The translations under genes were made by a program, and so were the position numbers. The notes beneath the pieces were generated by a model. It was given only the letters and a program-made list of their open reading frames with translations. It ran no database searches and had not been told where the DNA came from. A DNA stretch of 64,000 nucleotides from Desemzia incerta (GTDB lineage Bacteria; Bacillota; Bacilli; Lactobacillales; Carnobacteriaceae). Positions 44,518 to 56,207 of the stretch are shown here, in pieces; the first letter of the stretch is position 1; every line of letters begins with the position of its first letter. The stretch spans positions 310,001 to 374,000 of the forward strand of contig NZ_FOXW01000001.1 in NCBI RefSeq assembly GCF_900115825.1, written 5' to 3'.

Positions 44518-44546
44518 TTGAAATTAAAATCACTTGGTGGTATGAT
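44518..44546 (+). promoter_or_regulatory. Promoter of the atp operon
   Basis: TTGAAA, a 17-base spacer and TATGAT, leaving a leader of about 95 bases before atpB. Confidence 0.75.
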
Positions 44547-44647
44547 GACAATTGTCTGGGAGAAGAGAGCCTGATTTGAGAGTTTTTCTTTTCTGCTGGA
44601 ATTTTTTTGATTATAAAGATGGATTCTTGAGAAAGAAGGTGAAAGTA

Positions 44648-45397
44648 TTGGAACACGAAACTCTGACTAGGGAATTTATGGGCCTGACATTTGATCTTAC
44701 CACTGTATTAGTGACAGTTGCATCGTGCATCATTGTGTTTTTGGTTGTGTTTATTTGTACGCGCAATTTACAACTAAAGCCGACAGGAAAGCAAAATTTT
44801 ATCGAGTGGGTTATCGATTTCGTAAACAATATTGTATCAACGTCAATTCCTGGGAAACGTGGGGACCGATTTAAACTCCTTGGTTTTACGTTGTTCTTAT
44901 TCGTATTTGTTTCTAACATGGTGGGCTTGCCTTTAGTGTTAGTGATAGACGACATTCAATGGTGGAAGAGTCCTACTGCTGATCCAATCGTAACTTTATC
45001 GTTGGCGATGATGGTTATTTTGATGTCGCATTTCTTCGGGGTTCAAGAGCAAGGGTTCAAAAATTATTTCTTAAATAGTTATATACGTCCCGTACCGTTC
45101 TTACTGCCCATAAAACTGTTTGAAGAATTTACAAATACGTTGACACTCGCTTTACGTTTGTATGGAAATATATTTGCAGGAGAAATCCTGATTGGTTTAA
45201 TTGCCAGCTTGGCGAATAGTTTTGGTGCAGTGACTTGGCTTGTGGGAGTGCCACTCCAAATTGCATGGCAAGGTTTTTCTGTGTTTATAGGAAGTATTCA
45301 AGCGTTTGTTTTTACCACTTTAAGTATGGTCTACATTTCTCATAAAATCGGTCATGAAGAAACAGTGGAACACAAAGAATATGTTGAAGCAAGTTAA
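44648..45397 (+). CDS. atpB: ATP synthase Fo subunit a
   Basis: Membrane subunit that carries protons to and from the c-ring. Five to six helices, with the essential Arg in LTLALRLYGNIFAGEIL and the C-terminal helix IQAFVFTTLSMVYISHKIG. The frame opens further upstream, but TTG 44648, eight bases after AAGAAGG, gives a normal length of 249 residues (LEHETLTREFMGLTFDLTT). No atpI precedes it. First gene of an eight-gene operon in the standard order a-c-b-delta-alpha-gamma-beta-epsilon. Confidence 0.95.
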   Translation: MEHETLTREFMGLTFDLTTVLVTVASCIIVFLVVFICTRNLQLKPTGKQNFIEWVIDFVNNIVSTSIPGKRGDRFKLLGFTLFLFVFVSNMVGLPLVLVIDDIQWWKSPTADPIVTLSLAMMVILMSHFFGVQEQGFKNYFLNSYIRPVPFLLPIKLFEEFTNTLTLALRLYGNIFAGEILIGLIASLANSFGAVTWLVGVPLQIAWQGFSVFIGSIQAFVFTTLSMVYISHKIGHEETVEHKEYVEAS

Positions 45398-45448
45398 ATA
45401 GTTTTCAAATAAAATAAAAAATCGTTGAAGAACGAGGAGGAAATTAGA

Positions 45449-45661
45449 ATGAATTTAATCGGAGCAGCAATCGCAGTTGCAGGAGCAGCTATTGGAGCAG
45501 CACTAGGATCAAGTCGTGTTATTTCAAAAGCCCTTGAGTCTATTGCACGTCAACCAGAAATGAAAGGTGAATTACAAACATTGATGTACATCGGTGTTGG
45601 TTTAGTAGAGGCTATTCCTATTATGGGTGTAGTTATTGCATTTATCCTCGTATTCCAATAA
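45449..45661 (+). CDS. atpE: ATP synthase Fo subunit c
   Basis: 70-residue two-helix proteolipid of the rotor ring. Glycine/alanine-rich helix 1 (AAIAVAGAAIGAALGSS), polar loop with ARQPE, and helix 2 with the ion-binding Glu54 in GLVEAIPIMG. Ala follows the Glu, and the Na+-type Ser/Thr ligands are absent, so it is probably a proton enzyme. ATG chosen after GAGGAGG; an upstream in-frame start would add eight charged residues. Confidence 0.96.
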   Translation: MNLIGAAIAVAGAAIGAALGSSRVISKALESIARQPEMKGELQTLMYIGVGLVEAIPIMGVVIAFILVFQ

Positions 45662-45748
45662 AACAATTTAAACAAAAAGATTTATCTGGAAATTCATACC
45701 AATAAAATTAATTGGTATGTAAGACAAGGGAATGGGAGGAGGCAATAA

Positions 45749-46270
45749 ATGATGTTCAACCAGCTCGTTATAGGATCTGCTACTAGTGCCGGTAACACAT
45801 TAGTAGTACTTGTTTCTTTTTTAATATTACTTTTATTATTAAAGAAATTCGCGTGGAAACCAGTTACTGAAATGATGGAGAAACGTTCTGAAACAATAGC
45901 TAATGATTTGGATGGAGCAAAACAAGCCCAGAAAAAAGCTAATGAACTAGTAGCTGAACAACAAAATAAATTGGCTGCTCTGCAGCAAGAGTCTGCAAAA
46001 CTCATTGAACAAGCACAAGTCAATGCGACTCGAATGGAAAAAGAAATGATCGAAGAGGCTAAAGATTCGATAGCTCAAATGAAGAAGCAAGCAAAAATGG
46101 ATATAGCCTTTGAAAGGCAGCAAGCATTAGATGATATTAAAAATGAAGTTAGTGTATTGTCTCTTAAAATAGCGGAAAAATTGATTGGAAAAGAACTAGA
46201 TACTGCAACACATGCGAAGCTAGTTGATGAATTCATTGAAAGGTTAGCTGATTCGAATGAAACTAAATAG
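45749..46270 (+). CDS. atpF: ATP synthase Fo subunit b
   Basis: Peripheral stalk subunit of 173 residues: one N-terminal membrane helix (TLVVLVSFLILLLLLKKFAW) and a long charged coiled coil (KRSETIANDLDGAKQAQKKA). GGAGGAGG precedes two adjacent ATG codons, either of which may be used. It overlaps atpH by 14 bases. Confidence 0.94.
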   Translation: MMFNQLVIGSATSAGNTLVVLVSFLILLLLLKKFAWKPVTEMMEKRSETIANDLDGAKQAQKKANELVAEQQNKLAALQQESAKLIEQAQVNATRMEKEMIEEAKDSIAQMKKQAKMDIAFERQQALDDIKNEVSVLSLKIAEKLIGKELDTATHAKLVDEFIERLADSNETK

Positions 46271-46796
46271 AAATATGGATCATGGACAAATGGCACGTGC
46301 TTTTTACGAGCATGCTCTTGAAAAAGAGCAATTAGCTGCAGTGTTCAATGATTTAATGGACGTTCGTCAAATTATGCAAAATAACCCTGATTTAGGCAGG
46401 TTTTTCAACAATAGAGCTATTGAGAAAGCTAATAAGGAACAAGTATTGGCAGATTTTACGAAAGAATTTTCTGAATTGACAAAAAGTTTTATTCATACAA
46501 TCTATGAATATCGTTTAATGGAAGAGCTAAATCACATTGTGAATGAATTTGAGAAAATCTATGATCATCACAATCGAACAGTAGTCGCTAAAGTCATTAC
46601 TGCAGTGCCTTTGACAAAAGATCAAAGAGATCGATTGTCAGCTGTTTTTGCAGAAAAAATGAAAGCAAAAAAAGTTATTTTCAATGAAATTGTTGAGCCG
46701 GAAGTTCTAGGCGGTGTCATCATCGAAACAGAAGACCAAGTCTTTGACGGCAGTTTACGGTTCAATCTTGAAAAACTAAAAAAACAGATTCTTTAG
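46257..46796 (+). CDS. atpH: ATP synthase F1 subunit delta
   Basis: 179-residue stalk protein that ties F1 to subunit b. An N-terminal helical bundle (ARAFYEHALEKEQLAAVFND) and a C-terminal domain with VVAKVITAVPLTKDQRDRL and EPEVLGGVIIETEDQVFDGSL are typical. The ATG lies within the end of atpF and lacks its own strong ribosome-binding site, so translation is probably coupled. Confidence 0.93.
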   Translation: MKLNRNMDHGQMARAFYEHALEKEQLAAVFNDLMDVRQIMQNNPDLGRFFNNRAIEKANKEQVLADFTKEFSELTKSFIHTIYEYRLMEELNHIVNEFEKIYDHHNRTVVAKVITAVPLTKDQRDRLSAVFAEKMKAKKVIFNEIVEPEVLGGVIIETEDQVFDGSLRFNLEKLKKQIL

Positions 46797-46826
46797 TAAT
46801 AATGAAGTTAAAGAGGTGAGAAGTAA

Positions 46827-48350
<1,524 letters not shown>

Positions 48351-48377
48351 AAAGAGGCTAACAATTGAAGGCGGTGA

Positions 48378-49307
48378 ATGAAGTTGGCAGAATCTTTACA
48401 AGATATCCAAAAACGAATCCAATCAACTAGAAAAACAAGTAATATCACAAAAGCTATGCAGATGGTTTCTGCAGCCAAGCTAGGGAAACAAGAACAGTTG
48501 AATAAAGGTTTTCAAGTTTATTCAGCCAAAGTAAGAGAAATGGTTGTTCATTTGGCTCAAACGCAATTAGCACTATTGGAAGATTCAGATATGATAGGAA
48601 CAAATTCACCTTCAAATATTGACTTCCACGATATGTTGATTGAACGCCCCGTAAAAAAAACAGGGTATATCATTATCAGCTCGGATACAGGATTAGCAGG
48701 CGCATACAACAGTTCTGTCATCAAAACGACGATTGATATGATCCAACGAGATCACCAATCTCCGGATGAATATATTTTTATGGCTATTGGCCGCACAGCA
48801 GCTGATTTCTTTAAAAACCGAGGAATGAATATCGCTTATGAGCTGGATAATTTAAGTGATCAACCAGCATTTGACGAGGTGCGCGGGATAGCTCGCCAAA
48901 TCGTTGAGATGTATAAAAACGAAGTGTTTGACGAAGTTTACCTTTGTTATAATCATCATATAAATACTATTACGTTCCAATATCGAGCGGAAAAAGTATT
49001 GCCGTTGACCGATTTAGATATTTCTGAGGCAGAAAAATTAGATTTTGATACAGATTATATTTATGAACCTTCGAAAGAAGAGATATTAGACATATTGCTG
49101 CCTCAATATGCAGAAAGTTTGCTCTATGGGGCTATTCTTGATGCAAAAACAGCTGAACATGCTGCTCGTATGACGGCTATGCAAGGCGCGACAGACAATG
49201 CAAAACAAATCATTGATGATCTGTCGATAAAATACAACCGAGCTAGACAAGCCGCGATAACTGAAGAAATCACAGAAATTATCGGCGGGTCTGAAGGGCT
49301 AAAATAA
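48378..49307 (+). CDS. atpG: ATP synthase F1 subunit gamma
   Basis: Central rotor shaft. N-terminal helix with IQKRIQSTRKTSNITKAMQM and C-terminal helix with HAARMTAMQGATDNAKQII, as usual. At 309 residues it is somewhat longer than the Bacillus protein (about 287), with an insertion around residues 65-90 (LEDSDMIGTNSPSNIDFHD). GGCGGTGA precedes the ATG. Confidence 0.95.
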   Translation: MKLAESLQDIQKRIQSTRKTSNITKAMQMVSAAKLGKQEQLNKGFQVYSAKVREMVVHLAQTQLALLEDSDMIGTNSPSNIDFHDMLIERPVKKTGYIIISSDTGLAGAYNSSVIKTTIDMIQRDHQSPDEYIFMAIGRTAADFFKNRGMNIAYELDNLSDQPAFDEVRGIARQIVEMYKNEVFDEVYLCYNHHINTITFQYRAEKVLPLTDLDISEAEKLDFDTDYIYEPSKEEILDILLPQYAESLLYGAILDAKTAEHAARMTAMQGATDNAKQIIDDLSIKYNRARQAAITEEITEIIGGSEGLK

Positions 49308-49341
49308 ACAAGATTAAGGTAAGTGAATGGGAGGAAGATGA

Positions 49342-50781
<1,440 letters not shown>

Positions 50782-50825
50782 TCGACTAAAAATAAGTTGA
50801 ACTTTTCCATGAGGAGGAATGACGA

Positions 50826-51248
50826 ATGGCGGAGATGCGTGTACAAATAGTTGCACCATCAGGCGTTATCTATGATCATAGAGCGTCTATGGTAAGTGCT
50901 AGAGCAATCGATGGTGACATTAGTATTTTGCCGAATCATACTCCGATCATTTTGCCCTTAACGATTCATGCTGTTCGAATCAAACGTATCTCAATAGATG
51001 CTGAAGATTGGGTAGCGGTAAATGGCGGAGTATTAGAAGTGCGAAACAATGTCTGTTCCATTGTGGCGGATAGTGCAGAGAGAGCACGTGATATTGATAT
51101 TGAAAGAGCATTTGAAGAAAAACATCGCGCAGAAGAAAGTATGAAACGTTTGTCAGGTATTAAGGCAAATCTTGAATACAAACGAGCTTCCATTTCTCTA
51201 CACAAAGCGCTTAATCGAATCAATGTATCAAAAAATAAAAGAGTTTAA
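50826..51248 (+). CDS. atpC: ATP synthase F1 subunit epsilon
   Basis: 140 residues: N-terminal beta-sandwich (VQIVAPSGVIYDHRASMVSAR, IDGDISILPNHTPIILPL) and a C-terminal helical hairpin that can inhibit ATP hydrolysis. AGGAGGAAT precedes the ATG. Last gene of the atp operon, closed by a strong terminator. Confidence 0.94.
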   Translation: MAEMRVQIVAPSGVIYDHRASMVSARAIDGDISILPNHTPIILPLTIHAVRIKRISIDAEDWVAVNGGVLEVRNNVCSIVADSAERARDIDIERAFEEKHRAEESMKRLSGIKANLEYKRASISLHKALNRINVSKNKRV

Positions 51249-51262
51249 AAGACTATTTCAAG

Positions 51263-51307
51263 AACATGTTGAGACAGGAGGAAAAACCTGTCTCAACATG
51301 TTTTTTT
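51263..51307 (+). terminator. Intrinsic terminator of the atp operon
   Basis: AACATGTTGAGACAGG and CCTGTCTCAACATGTT form a perfect 16-bp stem with an 8-base loop, followed by a T-run. Confidence 0.95.
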
Positions 51308-51402
51308 ATGTAAATAATAGGTAAATCGCTTCAAATAGGTCAGAAACAAAAAAAACAGATGTCTTTATTAAAAAACAATAGGAAAATGATAAAACCTTCA
51401 TT

Positions 51403-51416
51403 TGATAACGTTCTCA
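51403..51416 (+). promoter_or_regulatory. Candidate CcpA cre site upstream of DUF1146-murA
   Basis: TGATAACGTTCTCA fits 13 of 14 positions of the cre consensus TGWAANCGNTNWCA. It lies about 70-85 bases before the DUF1146 start, in the gap after the atp operon. Confidence 0.5.
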
Positions 51417-51486
51417 AAAGCAAAATTTGTGTTTTTACATTACAATTGTGTTACTATCTATTAGGAAGAGAAAGGTAGATGTTTAC

Positions 51487-51723
51487 ATGAACTTTATTGG
51501 TATCCAAGCGGCAGGAACATTACTATCGCACATTATTTTTATCTTATTAACCTTTTGGGCGCTGCAAGCTGTCCGTGTAGAAAAAGTTATTCGAAAACAA
51601 CATGTGAATCAAGCCAAAGTTTTGTATTTATTTGTTTCGATCGCTATTGGCTATTTAGTCAGTTCTTTCTTCATGGAATTCATTCTTTCTTCTCAAAATT
51701 TGATTTTTCTTTTTGAACGCTAA
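51487..51723 (+). CDS. DUF1146 family membrane protein (YwzB-like)
   Basis: A 78-residue protein with two hydrophobic segments (GTLLSHIIFILLTFWALQAV and VLYLFVSIAIGYLVSSFFME) separated by a basic loop. Members of DUF1146 sit between atpC and murA in many Firmicutes, as here, and have no assigned role. I use ATG 51487, preceded by GAAAGGTAG; an in-frame start at 51427 would add 20 residues and overlap the likely promoter region. Confidence 0.85.
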   Translation: MNFIGIQAAGTLLSHIIFILLTFWALQAVRVEKVIRKQHVNQAKVLYLFVSIAIGYLVSSFFMEFILSSQNLIFLFER

Positions 51724-51877
51724 ATTCGTGATAACTTTATGACAAATGCTTATTTCAATTGTTTCACAATCACTGCTCATGCTATAATGCACAAAGTTGT
51801 TCGGATTGCATACGTTAGAGTATGCGGCATTTACAAAAATCCGGGAGTCAACTCACATTCGGAGGGATACGAAAAAA

Positions 51878-53191
51878 ATGGAAAAAATTATTGTTCGAGG
51901 AGGCAAACGCCTCGAAGGTTCAGTTAAAGTAGAGGGCGCTAAAAACGCTGTGTTGCCTATATTAGCCGCTACTATTTTAGCGAGTGAAGGCCAAACTAAA
52001 TTAACCAATGTTCCTATCTTATCAGACATTTTTACACTTAACCAAGTATTGACACACTTAAATTTAGATATTGAATTTAATCAAGATAAAAAAGAAATTT
52101 TATTAGACGCTACTAACCCGCTAAACTTTGAAGCTCCTTTTGAATACATGAGCAAAATGCGTGCATCTATTGTAGTGATGGGACCATTATTAGCTCGTTT
52201 AGGACATGCAAAAGTTGCTTTGCCAGGTGGCTGCGCAATTGGAACTCGTCCGATTGATTTACATTTAAAAGGTTTTGAAGCTATGGGAGCTAAAATCAAT
52301 ATCGAAAGCGGATATATCGAAGCTTTTGCAGACCAATTACATGGAGCTCATATTTACTTAGACTTTCCTAGTGTTGGTGCTACTCAAAACATTATGATGG
52401 CTGCTACTTTAGCAGAAGGGGAAACGACTATCGAAAACGTAGCTCGCGAACCTGAAATCGTTGATTTAGCGATTTTCTTAAATCGTATGGGAGCTAAAGT
52501 GCATGGTGCAGGTACAGAAACGATTCGTATAGAAGGTACTAAAAAACTTCGAGCTACATCGCACAGTATTATCCCTGACCGTATTGAAGCAGGTACATTC
52601 ATGGTAGCTGCTGCATTAACAAATGGGGATGTATTCATCGAAGATGCGATTCCTGAACACAATAAACCATTGATCTCGAAATTAAGAGAAATGGGTGTGG
52701 ATTTTGAATTGCACTCTAATGGAATGCGTGTTTTAGGACCAGCTGAATTAAAAGCTACAGATGTTAAAACCATGCCTCATCCTGGATTCCCAACAGACAT
52801 GCAAGCTCAAATGACAGTAGCACAAGTTCATGCACAGGGCACCAGCATTATGAAAGAAACCGTGTTTGAAAACCGGTTCATGCATATGGAAGAATTGCGT
52901 CGTATGAACGCAGAATTCAAAGTCGATGGACAAACTTTGATCATTCAAGGACCTTCTTCACTACAAGGAGCAGAAGTATCTGCTACAGACTTAAGAGCAG
53001 CAGCAGCTTTAATTTTAGCTGGTCTAGTTTCAGAAGGTCATACTACAGTGACTCAGCTGGAACATTTAGATCGTGGTTACTATGAATTCCATAAAAAACT
53101 TCAACAACTTAATGCGGATGTTATTCGAGTGAATGATGATAGTTCAAGTGAAGCTATTGAAGAAGAATTTTCTAGTTTGCTGTCTAAATAA
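51878..53191 (+). CDS. murA: UDP-N-acetylglucosamine 1-carboxyvinyltransferase MurA
   Basis: First committed step of peptidoglycan synthesis: adds enolpyruvate from PEP to UDP-GlcNAc. [21 protein letters not shown] at the N-terminus, the catalytic Cys near 119 in [16 protein letters not shown] (the fosfomycin target), and PTDMQAQ are present. Length 437. ATG 51878 follows GGAGGGATAC; the frame extends 27 codons upstream without a good ribosome-binding site. Its position before mbl marks it as the MurAA-type copy. Confidence 0.96.
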   Translation: MEKIIVRGGKRLEGSVKVEGAKNAVLPILAATILASEGQTKLTNVPILSDIFTLNQVLTHLNLDIEFNQDKKEILLDATNPLNFEAPFEYMSKMRASIVVMGPLLARLGHAKVALPGGCAIGTRPIDLHLKGFEAMGAKINIESGYIEAFADQLHGAHIYLDFPSVGATQNIMMAATLAEGETTIENVAREPEIVDLAIFLNRMGAKVHGAGTETIRIEGTKKLRATSHSIIPDRIEAGTFMVAAALTNGDVFIEDAIPEHNKPLISKLREMGVDFELHSNGMRVLGPAELKATDVKTMPHPGFPTDMQAQMTVAQVHAQGTSIMKETVFENRFMHMEELRRMNAEFKVDGQTLIIQGPSSLQGAEVSATDLRAAAALILAGLVSEGHTTVTQLEHLDRGYYEFHKKLQQLNADVIRVNDDSSSEAIEEEFSSLLSK

Positions 53192-53289
53192 GTATTTGTT
53201 ATTATTTTATAACACAATTGTTATCTATTGGTTTTTTGATAGAATAATAAAAAATAAACAACTGTTATTTTGAATGATGATTAGGAGTG

Positions 53290-53332
53290 AAAATCCCGCT
53301 ATGAGACAAGTTTCTCATAATGGGATTTTTGT
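53290..53332 (+). terminator. Intrinsic terminator of murA
   Basis: AAATCCC-GC-TATGAGA and TCTCATA-AT-GGGATTT form a stem with a small internal loop, followed by TTG-TTTTG. Confidence 0.85.
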
Positions 53333-53411
53333 TTTGTGTCCCCAAAAAAGCAACATTTATTACATTTTTAATAAATTTTAAAACGCCTTTTCCTATTGAT
53401 TTGTTTTGTGC

Positions 53412-53417
53412 TATAAT
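53412..53417 (+). promoter_or_regulatory. Extended -10 element of mbl
   Basis: TGC-TATAAT is a full extended -10. The -35 region (TTTCCT) is weak. It lies about 70 bases before the mbl start. Confidence 0.5.
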
Positions 53418-53485
53418 TTGTAAGATGGTTATGATTTTATGATTTTTGGCATAGCTGATAATAGCCTGAGAGGAGAACGAAACAA

Positions 53486-54478
53486 ATGGCTAAAGATATT
53501 GGAATAGATTTAGGTACGGCCAACGTGTTGATTCACGTAAAAGGAAAAGGGATCGTTTTAAATGAACCTTCTGTTGTTGCTATTGATGTAGCAACTAAAA
53601 AAGTATTAGCAGTTGGGGAAGAAGCATACTTAATGGTGGGACGTACTCCGGGTAACATCCGAGCAATTCGCCCATTAGAAGGTGGAGTCATAGCTGATTT
53701 TGACACAACTGAAGCGATGTTGACTCATTTTATTGATAAGTTGAACGTTAAAGGCTTCTTATCTAAACCGAATATTTTGATATGCTGTCCAACAAATATC
53801 ACTGCTATCGAGCAGAAAGCAATCATTGAAGCAGCTGAAAAAAGCGGCGGAAAAAATGTCTACTTAGAGGAAGAACCTAAAGTAGCTGCTATTGGTGCTG
53901 GAATGGATATCTTCCAACCGAGCGGTAATATGGTTATTGATATTGGTGGCGGAACGAGTGATATAGCCGTTTTATCTATGGGCGGAATCGTAACAAGCCG
54001 TTCATTAAAAGTAGCTGGTGACACGTTAGATAATGAAATCATCCAATACGTAAAGAAAACACACAAATTATTGATCGGTGAGCGTACTGCTGAAACGATC
54101 AAAAAAGATATCGGTACTGTATTTAAAGGACGCCGTGAAGATTCAATGGAAGTTCGTGGACGTGATATGGTAACTGGTTTACCAAGAACGATCACAATTA
54201 CTTCAAATGAAGTTCAAGTAGCTACTGCTGATTCAATGATGCAAATCGTTGAAATCGCAAAAGTTGTACTAGAACAAACTCCTCCAGAATTGTCTGCAGA
54301 TATCATTGATCGCGGAATTATTTTAACAGGTGGTGGAGCATTATTAGATGGGATAGAGCAGTTATTTACAGAACAATTAAAAGTTCCTGTATTTACCGCT
54401 GAACATCCTCTAGATTCTGTTGCATTAGGAACTGGAATTTTATTAGAAAATATTACGAAAAAGAAACGCAGAATATAG
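53486..54478 (+). CDS. mbl: Rod-shape actin homologue, MreB/Mbl family
   Basis: 330-residue bacterial actin that forms membrane-bound filaments guiding wall elongation. Actin-type nucleotide motifs are present: DIGIDLGTANVLIHVKGKG, MVIDIGGGTSDIAVLSMG and GGGALLDGIEQL. Strong agreement with Bacillus Mbl (VYLEEEPKVAAIGAGM, DIFQPSGNMV) and the location after murA favour Mbl over MreB. GAGAGGAGAACG precedes the ATG. Confidence 0.93.
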   Translation: MAKDIGIDLGTANVLIHVKGKGIVLNEPSVVAIDVATKKVLAVGEEAYLMVGRTPGNIRAIRPLEGGVIADFDTTEAMLTHFIDKLNVKGFLSKPNILICCPTNITAIEQKAIIEAAEKSGGKNVYLEEEPKVAAIGAGMDIFQPSGNMVIDIGGGTSDIAVLSMGGIVTSRSLKVAGDTLDNEIIQYVKKTHKLLIGERTAETIKKDIGTVFKGRREDSMEVRGRDMVTGLPRTITITSNEVQVATADSMMQIVEIAKVVLEQTPPELSADIIDRGIILTGGGALLDGIEQLFTEQLKVPVFTAEHPLDSVALGTGILLENITKKKRRI

Positions 54479-54573
54479 ACCTTTCTTTACCTGTTGATTA
54501 TGTTCTGTATCCTGCTCTGATGTTGGATAGAATTTTTTGATATCAGATAGTACTATTACAAAGAGGTGTAGCA

Positions 54574-54774
54574 ATGACTAAGAAAAAAGTGTTGATGGAT
54601 ATGTTATGGTTTGTTTTGAAAATTATGCTTGTCATTGTTTTGGTATTGATTGCCTTTATTGTAGGAGCAATGGTAGGGTACGGAGTATTAGGAGACGGAG
54701 AGCCGGCTGGTGTTTTTGATCCGGCAATTTGGGAAAATATTTTCAGCTACTTTAAAACTCCAGTAATAAAATAA
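54574..54774 (+). CDS. Small EpuA-type membrane protein (DNA-directed RNA polymerase beta subunit-like annotation)
   Basis: A 66-residue protein: one membrane helix (about residues 11-35, VLKIMLVIVLVLIAFIVGAM), a glycine-rich turn and a C-terminal segment ending NIFSYFKTPVIK. It resembles EpuA-like proteins, often labelled RNA polymerase subunit beta after fusion forms; that label should not be read as a function. AAAGAGGTGTAGC precedes the ATG. It follows mbl by about 95 bases. Confidence 0.75.
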   Translation: MTKKKVLMDMLWFVLKIMLVIVLVLIAFIVGAMVGYGVLGDGEPAGVFDPAIWENIFSYFKTPVIK

Positions 54775-54789
54775 AAAAAAGCTGATCGA

Positions 54790-54839
54790 AAAAGATCTTT
54801 TATCGCCTTCATTTGAAGAGGTAAGAGGTCTTTTTTTTG
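54790..54839 (+). terminator. Probable terminator after the EpuA-type gene
   Basis: An imperfect stem (AAAGATC and CGCCTTC with GAAGAGG and GGTCTTT) is followed by eight T. Base pairing is broken, so confidence is moderate. Confidence 0.5.
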
Positions 54840-54909
54840 TGTGAAAATAAAGAAAGCAGCGTTTTTTTACATATATTATACTGTCACTAAAATTATAGGA
54901 GGGGTAAAG

Positions 54910-55290
54910 ATGAATCAAGTCAATGTAATTGGACGATTGGTTAGGGATATAGAGTTAAAAGATTTGGGAGAAGGAAAACAAGTGATGAATAATACCGTAG
55001 CTGTTTCTACAAATTTCAAAAAAGAGGGCGGACAAGATACAGATTTTATACCTATTGTAGCCTGGAATAAAACAGCTGCATTAATGCACCAATACTGTAA
55101 GAAAGGCAGCTTGATCGGATTATCCGGCAGAATACAATCAAGATCTTATGTGAACAAAGAGAATGAAACGGTTTATGTGGTAGAGATGGTCGTAAATACG
55201 GTAAACTTTTTATCCAGCAAACCGAAAGAAGAAACGCAGTCTTCTATTCCAGCGTTGTCTTCTGCAGCTGGTACAATACCTGCTCAATAA
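54910..55290 (+). CDS. Single-stranded DNA-binding protein, short second copy (SsbB-like)
   Basis: 126-residue OB-fold protein: MNQVNVIGRLVRDIELKD, FIPIVAWNKTAALMHQYCKKGS, LIGLSGRIQSRSYVNKENE. It lacks the acidic DDDIPF-type tail of the main SSB and ends in SAAGTIPAQ. The location next to mbl matches ywpH/ssbB of Bacillus, a competence-linked SSB. No ComX/ComK-type promoter was recognised. ATG 54910 follows AGGAGGGG, so the in-frame upstream start is rejected. Confidence 0.9.
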   Translation: MNQVNVIGRLVRDIELKDLGEGKQVMNNTVAVSTNFKKEGGQDTDFIPIVAWNKTAALMHQYCKKGSLIGLSGRIQSRSYVNKENETVYVVEMVVNTVNFLSSKPKEETQSSIPALSSAAGTIPAQ

Positions 55291-55304
55291 ATAGCTGAAT
55301 GATT

Positions 55305-55340
55305 AAAAAAAGCGGTTGGAAATTTTCCAGTCGTTTTTTT
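55305..55340 (+). terminator. Intrinsic terminator of the ssb gene
   Basis: AAAAAAAGCGGTTGGAA and TTCCAGTCGTTTTTTT pair with one bulge and G-U pairs, followed by the T-run. Confidence 0.82.
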
Positions 55341-55378
55341 AATGGATCAAATGCTAGTTTAGATGATACGGTTGCTTC

Positions 55379-55407
55379 TTTAGAAGTAGATGAGAATAGG
55401 GTATAAT
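55379..55407 (+). promoter_or_regulatory. Promoter of the two-component system
   Basis: TTTAGA, a 17-base spacer and TATAAT, 35 bases before the response regulator start. Confidence 0.55.
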
Positions 55408-55441
55408 AGAGAGAAAAAAAGTAAAAAGGAGAGTAGGTACT

Positions 55442-56158
55442 TTGAAAATTTTGATGATTGAAGACAATCCATCTGTCGGAGAAATGATGGATATGTTTTT
55501 TCAAAAAGAGAATTGGGAAGCGGTCTTTATACAAGACGGAAAAGAAGGTCTCGAAAGGTTTTTAAAAGAACAAGACCAATGGGACCTGGTCATCCTTGAT
55601 TTGAATTTACCCAGTATGGATGGGATGCAAATATGCCGTGAAATTCGCACAGTTTCTGCTTCGGTACCTATTATCATGCTGACGGCTAAAGATACTGAAA
55701 GTGATCAGGTAATCGGTCTGGAGATGGGCGCAGATGATTATGTAACAAAACCATTTAGTCCCTTGACTATGATTGCTCGGATCAAAGCTTTGCACAGAAG
55801 AGCTGATTTGAATGCAGAAGAGCCTAAGAAAAGGATTGATTCTTCGTTTGATATTGAGACGACTTACTTAAAAATCAATAAAAAAACTCGCGAAGCTTTT
55901 TTATACGGACAACCGCTTGAAGGGCTTACACCTAAAGAATTTGAACTGTTGTACACAATGGCAAAAAGTCCTAAACAAGTCTTTTCAAGAGAACAATTAT
56001 TGTCGCTTGTATGGGATTACGAGTATTTCGGAGATGAACGTACGGTAGATGCCCATATTAAGAAATTGCGCCAAAAAATCGATAGAAATGGTCCTCAAGT
56101 CATCCAAACCGTCTGGGGGGTAGGATACAAATTTGATGATTCAGAAGTTGAGAGATAA
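55442..56158 (+). CDS. OmpR/PhoB-family response regulator
   Basis: 238 residues: receiver domain (phosphoacceptor Asp53 in LVILDLNLPSMDG, KPF near 105) and C-terminal winged helix (LTPKEFELLYTMAKSP, VDAHIKKLRQKI, VIQTVWGVGYKF). Starts at a TTG after AAGGAGAGTAGG. It is paired with a histidine kinase gene 50 bases downstream. The downstream LTA synthase and VanZ genes hint at envelope control, but the target genes cannot be read here. Confidence 0.92.
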   Translation: MKILMIEDNPSVGEMMDMFFQKENWEAVFIQDGKEGLERFLKEQDQWDLVILDLNLPSMDGMQICREIRTVSASVPIIMLTAKDTESDQVIGLEMGADDYVTKPFSPLTMIARIKALHRRADLNAEEPKKRIDSSFDIETTYLKINKKTREAFLYGQPLEGLTPKEFELLYTMAKSPKQVFSREQLLSLVWDYEYFGDERTVDAHIKKLRQKIDRNGPQVIQTVWGVGYKFDDSEVER

Positions 56159-56207
56159 GACAAATCGGACTATAAAACGGAATCCGTTTAGGAGGTCAGT
56201 TTGATTC

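Noticed and set aside
44552-44647. N-terminal extension of atpB
   Set aside because: It starts just after the predicted -10, has no Shine-Dalgarno site and adds residues unlike subunit a. The TTG at 44648 has a good ribosome-binding site.
53192-53289. Imperfect palindromes in the AT-rich gap after murA
   Set aside because: Short AT-only matches expected by chance; only the GGGATTT-containing terminator has convincing pairing.
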